Assembly: GCA_902489225.1 (NCBI GenBank)
Contig: CABTZA010000017.1
Span: forward strand, 1 to 18,633
DNA from: an uncultured Collinsella sp.
Lineage (GTDB): Bacteria; Actinomycetota; Coriobacteriia; Coriobacteriales; Coriobacteriaceae
Direction of reading: 5' to 3'
DNA: 18,633 nucleotides
The translations under genes and the position numbers were made by a program. Positions within the stretch are counted from its first letter, which is position 1, and each line of letters begins with the position of its first letter. The notes under the pieces are model-generated. The model searched no databases, was not told the DNA's origin, and was given only the letters and a program-made list of their open reading frames with translations. This document shows, in pieces, positions 13,622-18,633 of the stretch.

Positions 13622-13818
13622 AGCTCTTTAACCTTGCCCTTAAATGCGACGATGGCGATAATCGCGATCACCACGAGCACGCCGACCAAGATGGCATACT
13701 CGGTGGTACCCTGTGCACTCTCCTCCTGCAGTAGCTCCTTGGCGCGTTGACGAACATGTGCCGCCCGGCAAAACGCCCAGCCCTGGACCTTGCCAGCAGC
13801 GTCAGTCATCGTGTTCAT
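13585..13818 (-). CDS. Flp-family pilin
   Basis: Likely the major Tad pilin subunit. The 77-aa protein has a fairly long 33-residue leader-like head, then EESAQGTTEYAILVGVLVV (32-50) carrying the Glu-Tyr pair typical of Flp prepilins, a hydrophobic helix to about residue 59, and a short charged tail KGKVKELWDAISEG. If Glu is +5 of the mature pilin, cleavage falls after Ala rather than the usual Gly. GGGAGG lies 5 bases before the ATG, directly after the tadC stop. In many Tad loci flp is the first gene; here it follows tadC, and no separate promoter or terminator around it is evident. Confidence 0.9.
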   Translation of the reverse strand: MNTMTDAAGKVQGWAFCRAAHVRQRAKELLQEESAQGTTEYAILVGVLVVIAIIAIVAFKGKVKELWDAISEGINSL

Positions 13819-13828
13819 GTATTCCTCC

Positions 13829-14470
13829 CTACATCATCCCGCCTGCTCCCAGCAGCGGGCCCAATATGGACAGAAGCAACGCCGGCAAGATGAGCGTGCC
13901 GGTGGGAATCAGCAGCTTGACGGGCGCACGCTCGATCTCGCGCTCGACCGCAGCGCGATGAGCCGCACGGATCTCGCGACTTTGAGCGGCCAGCGTCTCG
14001 GCAAGTGGGGCACCCAGGGCGAGCGCCTGCCCCACCGTGATGGCAAAGGTCTCGAGCGCTCGCACGTCCAGGTCGCGCGCGGCGGCCAACAACTCGTCCT
14101 CACGCGTGCCCACGCCCACCTGCCACGCCATGCAGGCCCGCTCAAGGCGAAGAGCCAGCACTGACCGGCGGTTGGCGCAGAAAATCTCAAGCGCCGCATC
14201 AAACGAAAGACCGGCCGAAAGACCCAAGCGCACAACATCGATCATCTCGGACACTTCGCCGAGCGACACTCGCGCCGGGCCGCCCACTCCAACCGCGCCC
14301 TTCACTCGCGCGGTCAGGGCATCGACCACTGAGCGACCCGCGGCAGCGACCAGCACCGCCTCGCGCTTGCAGGCCCCTGCGATCTTGCGTGCATCCGCCC
14401 GATCCAAACCCGTCGCGACAAATACACTCAGGGCGCACAGGCAAGCCGCAACTGCAACCGGGGCGCTCAT
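13829..14470 (-). CDS. tadC: Type II secretion F-domain protein, TadC-like
   Basis: Inner-membrane platform protein that works with TadB and the TadA ATPase to build the Flp pilus. The 213-aa protein has an N-terminal hydrophobic segment (3-20), a central cytoplasmic T2SSF helical domain (about 70-170: VSEMIDVVRLGLSAGLSFDA followed by an Arg-rich helix pair and ALETFAITVGQALALGAPLA), and a C-terminal membrane helix with LLIPTGTLILPALLLSILGP. The ATG overlaps the tadB stop as ATGA with GGTGGAG before it. It is shorter than typical TadC (about 270-330) at the N-terminus. Confidence 0.88.
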   Translation of the reverse strand: MSAPVAVAACLCALSVFVATGLDRADARKIAGACKREAVLVAAAGRSVVDALTARVKGAVGVGGPARVSLGEVSEMIDVVRLGLSAGLSFDAALEIFCANRRSVLALRLERACMAWQVGVGTREDELLAAARDLDVRALETFAITVGQALALGAPLAETLAAQSREIRAAHRAAVEREIERAPVKLLIPTGTLILPALLLSILGPLLGAGGMM

Positions 14471-15393
14471 AGCTCCACCCGCATAATGCGTCGGATAACC
14501 ACCAGGGCAACGGCATTGAGGGCAAGACCCAGCACCGCAGCGCCCACGCCGGCAGGCGTCGCAAGACCGCGACGAAAATCTGCCGAAAGCAGCGCCAACA
14601 CCGCGCACATGCCCGCCGGCATCGCCGCGACCATATGCGCAGACATGCGAGCCTGCGACGTCTTGACATCCAGGCGGCGCTTGAGCTCAATGCGCTCCCC
14701 CACCATGCTCGACGCCTCGGACAGTAAGTCGGCAAGCGGAGCACCGGTGCGCTGAGACACCTTAAGCGCCAAGGTCACAAGCGAAAGGCCGGGAGCGTCG
14801 ATGCGCACGAGCAAGTCATCGAGCGCGTCGGTCGCCGAGATACCGCAATCGATCGCCGCCGCCACCCGCAAAAACTCGGTATGCACCGGTTCTTGCGCAT
14901 GAGCGCCCACAAAGCGCATGCCCTGGGCCAGCGAATGTCCCGAGGCAAGCGACATGGAAAGTGCGGTAAACGCCTCGGGCATTGCCTCTTCTGCATCGTG
15001 TTGCTCGCGCCGGCTCTCAAAGCCATCCCGAGCGGCGCCAGCGGCAATCGGAGCAACAAGTCCCAAGGCAAACCCGAGGGGCGATAACGACACCATCGTT
15101 AGTAAAACGCAGCAGACACCGCTCGATAGCAGTAGAAACGCCAAACGCCCCGAAGCATCTTCGATCACGAGGCCAAGGCGATGCGCCGGAGCCAGCGATG
15201 TCCACGAACGGGCGATCTTTTTCAGCAGATCGTTTTCCACCAGCTCACGCGGCAGCCTCTCTGCCACCGTCTCGAGCGCCTGACGCGCCAGCTCCGCCGG
15301 CGGCACCTGCGGCACACGAGGTTCCGCCCCGCACGCCGTCGCAACAGAAAACCCTGCCAAACCCCCTACGACGAGGGGCACAGCGACCTCCAT
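14467..15393 (-). CDS. tadB: Type II secretion F-domain protein, TadB-like
   Basis: Inner-membrane platform partner of TadC. In 308 aa there is a short N-terminal hydrophobic stretch (4-19), a linker, two closely spaced membrane segments (about 83-122), the T2SSF cytoplasmic domain (about 130-245, with AMPEAFTALSMSLASGHSLA and the second half RTGAPLADLLSEASSMVGER), and two C-terminal membrane helices (about 252-302). GAGGAGG lies about 8 bases before the ATG. It overlaps tadA by 28 bases and tadC by 4 (ATGA). Confidence 0.9.
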   Translation of the reverse strand: MEVAVPLVVGGLAGFSVATACGAEPRVPQVPPAELARQALETVAERLPRELVENDLLKKIARSWTSLAPAHRLGLVIEDASGRLAFLLLSSGVCCVLLTMVSLSPLGFALGLVAPIAAGAARDGFESRREQHDAEEAMPEAFTALSMSLASGHSLAQGMRFVGAHAQEPVHTEFLRVAAAIDCGISATDALDDLLVRIDAPGLSLVTLALKVSQRTGAPLADLLSEASSMVGERIELKRRLDVKTSQARMSAHMVAAMPAGMCAVLALLSADFRRGLATPAGVGAAVLGLALNAVALVVIRRIMRVEL

Positions 15394-16694
15394 TCGTCCA
15401 CCTCCTCTTGTGTGAGCGTCCCCGACCGCAGGCCTTCTGCGATAAACGGCGGCTCGCGGTCAAGCGTCCAGGTGCGCTCGGCGGCATCGAAAGTCACATA
15501 GCGCTCGAGCTCTACGCCGCCCGACGCGGCGCGACGCACCCCCGAATACGAGGAGACGAAACGCCTGCCATCGGCGTGGCGCTCGGACATCACGATGCCG
15601 TCGAGCGCCATGGCAATCTGCTCCTCGATGAGCTCGCTCGGCAGATCGATGCCATAACGTGCAAGCAATGTCAGACGCACCACGGTCTCCTGTTCTGAAC
15701 CCGCATGAAGTGTGGTGAGCGACCCGTCGTGGCCCGTGTTCATGGCCTGCAACATGTCGCAGCACTCGGCACCACGCACCTCGCCCACCACGATGCGGTC
15801 GGGGCGCATGCGCAGGGCATTAGTTACTAGGTCGCGAATCGTCACCGCACCCTCACCCTCAATTGAAGCCTCGCGCGCCTCTAGGCGCACCACGTGCGGA
15901 TGATGCGCAAACTTGAGCTCGGCAGAGTCCTCGATCGTCACGATGCGCTCGCCGGTGGAAATCTCGCATGACAACGCGTTGAGCAGGGTGGTCTTACCAG
16001 ATCCCGTGCCTCCCGCAACCGCCAGGTCCTGTCGCAGCGACACCGCGCACGACAGCAGCTGCGCATACCAAAGCGGCAGCGACCCCAGCCCCACAAGCTC
16101 GTCCAGTGAGCAGATGCGGTCCGAGAACTTTCGGATGGTGAGAATCGGTCCGTCAATCGCCACAGGCGGAATCACCGCGTTGACGCGATAGCCCGTTTTG
16201 AGGCGGGCGTTGACGATGGGGCTGCGTTCGTCGATACGGCGGCCAAGTGGCGAGATGATGCGGTCGATAAGCACACGGATCTGCTCATCATCCTCAAACG
16301 CATGCTCGATGGGGTACAAGACGCCACCACGTTCAAAGAAAGCCGAGCGGCAGCCGTTGATCATGATCTCGGTAACGGTGTCGTCCTCGATGAGCGGCTG
16401 CAACGGCCCCAAGCCCACCACGTCATCCAAAATCTCGTCGATGATGGTCTCGCGCTCGGGCGTCGCGAGATCGGTCGGTTCCTCAACATTGAGCGCCGCC
16501 TCCACCGCGGGACGCAATTCCGAGCGGGCAAGTGCCGGGTCGATATAGGCGCTGATACGCGCCACTTCGTCGTAACCCATGCGGTCCATCACGGCGCGCT
16601 TGGTGCGTCGTTTCACCGCGCGGCGACGCCCCGCATCTACAGGCGCTGCCGCCGCTGCAGCGCCGGCAGCCTTAATCCTCGTTTGCAGACTCAT
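15366..16694 (-). CDS. tadA: Pilus assembly ATPase TadA/CpaF
   Basis: Hexameric secretion ATPase that powers Flp pilus assembly from the cytoplasmic face. The Walker A motif is GGTGSGKTT (228-236), the Asp box IEDSAEL (254-260), Walker B with RIVVGEVRG (300-308), and the His box TGHDGSLTTLHA (320-331), all intact. The N-terminal CpaF domain (about 80-215) includes LGPLQPLIEDDTVTEIMING and ERSPIVNARL. The first 35 residues are Ala/Arg-rich. Length 442 aa fits the family. The ATG overlaps the tadZ stop as ATGA; the 3' end overlaps tadB. Confidence 0.96.
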   Translation of the reverse strand: MSLQTRIKAAGAAAAAAPVDAGRRRAVKRRTKRAVMDRMGYDEVARISAYIDPALARSELRPAVEAALNVEEPTDLATPERETIIDEILDDVVGLGPLQPLIEDDTVTEIMINGCRSAFFERGGVLYPIEHAFEDDEQIRVLIDRIISPLGRRIDERSPIVNARLKTGYRVNAVIPPVAIDGPILTIRKFSDRICSLDELVGLGSLPLWYAQLLSCAVSLRQDLAVAGGTGSGKTTLLNALSCEISTGERIVTIEDSAELKFAHHPHVVRLEAREASIEGEGAVTIRDLVTNALRMRPDRIVVGEVRGAECCDMLQAMNTGHDGSLTTLHAGSEQETVVRLTLLARYGIDLPSELIEEQIAMALDGIVMSERHADGRRFVSSYSGVRRAASGGVELERYVTFDAAERTWTLDREPPFIAEGLRSGTLTQEEVDEWRSLCPSS

Positions 16695-18340
16695 CGCTGA
16701 TCACCCTCGCGCGACCAGGGAAGGCGGATACGCGGGCGCTCGGTACGCGTTGCACGGTCGGCGACCATATCGCTCCAAGGGCCGACGGCGCACCCCAGTT
16801 CCACGAGCATCTCGCGCGTAGCCTCGCGCACGCTGGTCGCAAAAGCGCTGGTCTGCCCCACTGCCTCGTCAGCGCGTCCAAACGCCATGAGCGCGGCGAG
16901 ATCCTGCCCGCCATCGGCGATATGAATCTTGGAGCTCAACGCACAGGCAATCTCAAAGCGCATGGCGACGTCCTCGTCTGCCCCGCGCGCACCGAACCGG
17001 TTGAACACGGCGCTCATGCGCGTGCGCGGCACACCCACTCGACTTGCCAGTTCAATGACGCGCGACGCCGATGTCGCGGACGGCACCGCCGCATCGCCAA
17101 CGACCAGGCAGCGGTCGCTCGCCGCCACCGCAGCCGCCACGGCGTCGCCCCAAAAGACCGAGGTATCGATAAAGACCACGTCGGATTCGCGACGCAGGAC
17201 ATCAAGCAGTAGCTCCACCGGACGTGCCATGAGCTCGGCTTGCTCGGGCGCCGCGACGGGACCCCAGAGCGTAACGCCCGGCGCCACGCGCATCGATGCG
17301 GCTACGATATCTGGCTCGGCGAGCGCGCCCGCCGCCGACGGCTCGATAAGTGCCGCCATATCGCGCGGAGCATCGACGCCTAACAAGTCGTAAAGGTTTC
17401 CAAACATCAGGTCCAGGTCGAGCACGGCGGCACGCAAGCCCAACAGCGACGATGTGTGTGCCATGGTGGCAACGATCGTCGACTTGCCGCAACCGCCCGA
17501 ACCCGAAATGGCGCAGATGACCGGAGCTCGGTGCGGCGAAGCGGCAGCGTCTGCCGGCGGCATCGGAGGCGGCGGGGCGGGCGTCGGCGGCAGCGTCCCC
17601 GTCTCCCCCGCCGCAACCACACGCTGCGTCCAAGCCGGCATGGCAGCTTGTTCGGTCTGCGAGGCAGGCTCGTTCTGCACAATCTGCTCATGCTGCATCA
17701 GCGACAACTCGCCGCACCCGGCAAAGCCCTCAACTTCGTCGAGTTCATCCGCCAGATTCACGCCGTGCACGTATCCCAAATCTACAGCCGGGGAGTCGCC
17801 AGCATGCTGCGCCGGCCCTCCAGCGTCATCGTATACAAGGGGGTTCCGGGGGCGCCGACCATGCTCGGCTTCCGCTTTTCCATAATCATCAACACGCGGG
17901 CCTCTTGTAGCGCGAGGCGCCCCGGGTTCCCTATCAACAAAAGCATCGGGCTCAATCGTCATGCGCCGATCGGAATCAACCGCTCCCTCGCCCGCGCGCC
18001 CGTTGCCGCATATACTGTGCGCAGCGATGACCTCGGTCGCCCCTGCGCGAAACAGCCCCTCGATATCCGACGGATCGAGTGCTTCTATCAACACGACCAC
18101 GCGACTCACGCGGCCTTCGGCCGTCAGGCGCGCAACAGTCTTGCGCACATCTTCGATATCAAACAGAGACGCCGCGATGATGGCAGCCCCGCGGCGCGAC
18201 GGAAACGCCCGCGCCATGGAAATCAGCCCGTCCAGGTCACCCACGCGAAGCACCTGTGCACCCGCATCACGGCCCTCGACTTCCCGCTGCAACAGCCCGT
18301 AATCGCCGCACGCGCAGCACGCAAGCCAGATCGCCTTCAT
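16691..18340 (-). CDS. TadZ/CpaE-like ParA-family ATPase
   Basis: TadZ/CpaE proteins localise the Tad machinery at a site in the cell. This 549-aa version has an N-terminal receiver-like domain (1-110), a long low-complexity acidic and proline-rich linker (about 115-268, with a run of prolines at 251-262) and a C-terminal ParA/MinD-type ATPase domain (272-520). The nucleotide loop is ISGSGGCGKST (278-288), where Ser281 stands in the place of the first signature Lys of KGGxGK. LDLDLMFGNLYDLLG (307-321) and VVFIDTS (388-394) are the later blocks. GGAGG precedes tandem GTG-ATG codons (18343 and 18340); I chose ATG. It overlaps the cpaB-like stop and, as ATGA, the tadA start. Confidence 0.87.
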   Translation of the reverse strand: MKAIWLACCACGDYGLLQREVEGRDAGAQVLRVGDLDGLISMARAFPSRRGAAIIAASLFDIEDVRKTVARLTAEGRVSRVVVLIEALDPSDIEGLFRAGATEVIAAHSICGNGRAGEGAVDSDRRMTIEPDAFVDREPGAPRATRGPRVDDYGKAEAEHGRRPRNPLVYDDAGGPAQHAGDSPAVDLGYVHGVNLADELDEVEGFAGCGELSLMQHEQIVQNEPASQTEQAAMPAWTQRVVAAGETGTLPPTPAPPPPMPPADAAASPHRAPVICAISGSGGCGKSTIVATMAHTSSLLGLRAAVLDLDLMFGNLYDLLGVDAPRDMAALIEPSAAGALAEPDIVAASMRVAPGVTLWGPVAAPEQAELMARPVELLLDVLRRESDVVFIDTSVFWGDAVAAAVAASDRCLVVGDAAVPSATSASRVIELASRVGVPRTRMSAVFNRFGARGADEDVAMRFEIACALSSKIHIADGGQDLAALMAFGRADEAVGQTSAFATSVREATREMLVELGCAVGPWSDMVADRATRTERPRIRLPWSREGDQR

Positions 18341-18633
18341 CACTCGTCGCCTCCGCTCTTTTTGCCGCGCGCCGTGGCGGGAATCGTCAAGCTGACCGTT
18401 CCCTTGCCCGAGGCTCCCAGCAGTTCCTTGACGTCTTCGGGGTCAGCCGCCAGCGTCACCCATTCGATCTTGCCCTCGCGCGTGGCACCGGAATTCTCAC
18501 TGGTATCGATCACGTGCGCGCCGCACAATCGATCGGTTACGCCATCTTTTTGCACGTACACGTCCACATAGCTGCCCACGCCCGTGGCACCGCCGACCGA
18601 GTGCTCGGCATCGACCGCCACCGAAACGGCGAC
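18340..18633 (-). CDS. CpaB/RcpC-like pilus assembly protein (partial, C-terminal end)
   Basis: Only the last 97 residues are in the window; the frame is open to the edge at 18633, so the gene begins outside. The visible part begins VAVSVAVDAEHSVGGATGVG and continues SYVDVYVQKDG, matching the CpaB/RcpC region in which a valine-rich strand is followed by a G-x-VDV segment. Later strands are KIEWVTLAADPEDVKELL and GTVSLTIPA, and the tail is GKKSGGDE. CpaB/RcpC proteins are extracytoplasmic assembly factors of Tad pili. The stop overlaps the tadZ start, making this the most upstream visible gene of the operon. Confidence 0.75.
   Translation of the reverse strand, partial: VAVSVAVDAEHSVGGATGVGSYVDVYVQKDGVTDRLCGAHVIDTSENSGATREGKIEWVTLAADPEDVKELLGASGKGTVSLTIPATARGKKSGGDE

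Overview
The window looks like a chromosomal segment of a GC-rich actinomycete, most likely class Coriobacteriia and close to Collinsella. This is inferred from base composition, the style of the encoded proteins and the type of Tad pilus locus; no database search was possible. Every gene and both tRNAs lie on the minus strand, so transcription runs from high to low coordinates.

Tad/Flp pilus region (18633 down to 9409): a long, tightly overlapping operon. In transcription order it encodes the end of a CpaB/RcpC-like protein (cut by the window edge), a TadZ/CpaE-like ATPase, the TadA/CpaF motor ATPase, TadB and TadC membrane platform proteins, a Flp pilin, a membrane-anchored protein of unknown function, three TadE-type pseudopilin-like proteins, a large TadG-like protein with an unusual Cys/His module, and a DUF192 protein. 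Most junctions are ATGA/GTGA/TAATG overlaps or overlaps of 26-37 bases. No prepilin peptidase is present here, so it must be encoded outside the window.

Middle (9350 down to 8561): a two-gene toxin-antitoxin-like module (toxin-like gene first, ribbon-helix-helix antitoxin second), then tRNA-Phe(GAA) with its own promoter and terminator.

Housekeeping region (8310 to 2688): a GH5-like glucanase homologue that has lost its acid/base glutamate, followed by rsmI and metG; a strong hairpin; then rsmA and tatD, which overlap; then tRNA-Leu(CAG) with its own promoter and terminator. RsmI and RsmA are both 16S rRNA methyltransferases.

Left end (2595 to 1): a 219-base, AT-rich, MITE-like element with nearly perfect 30-base terminal inverted repeats lies upstream of an SPFH/stomatin-family gene, rlmH and proC, which probably form one transcription unit ending at a weak hairpin at the window edge.

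The most interesting points are the GH5 pseudoenzyme candidate, the MITE-like element, the Cys/His module in an AT-richer part of the TadG-like gene, the DUF192 protein translationally coupled to the pilus operon, and the toxin-antitoxin module with a palindrome before its first gene.
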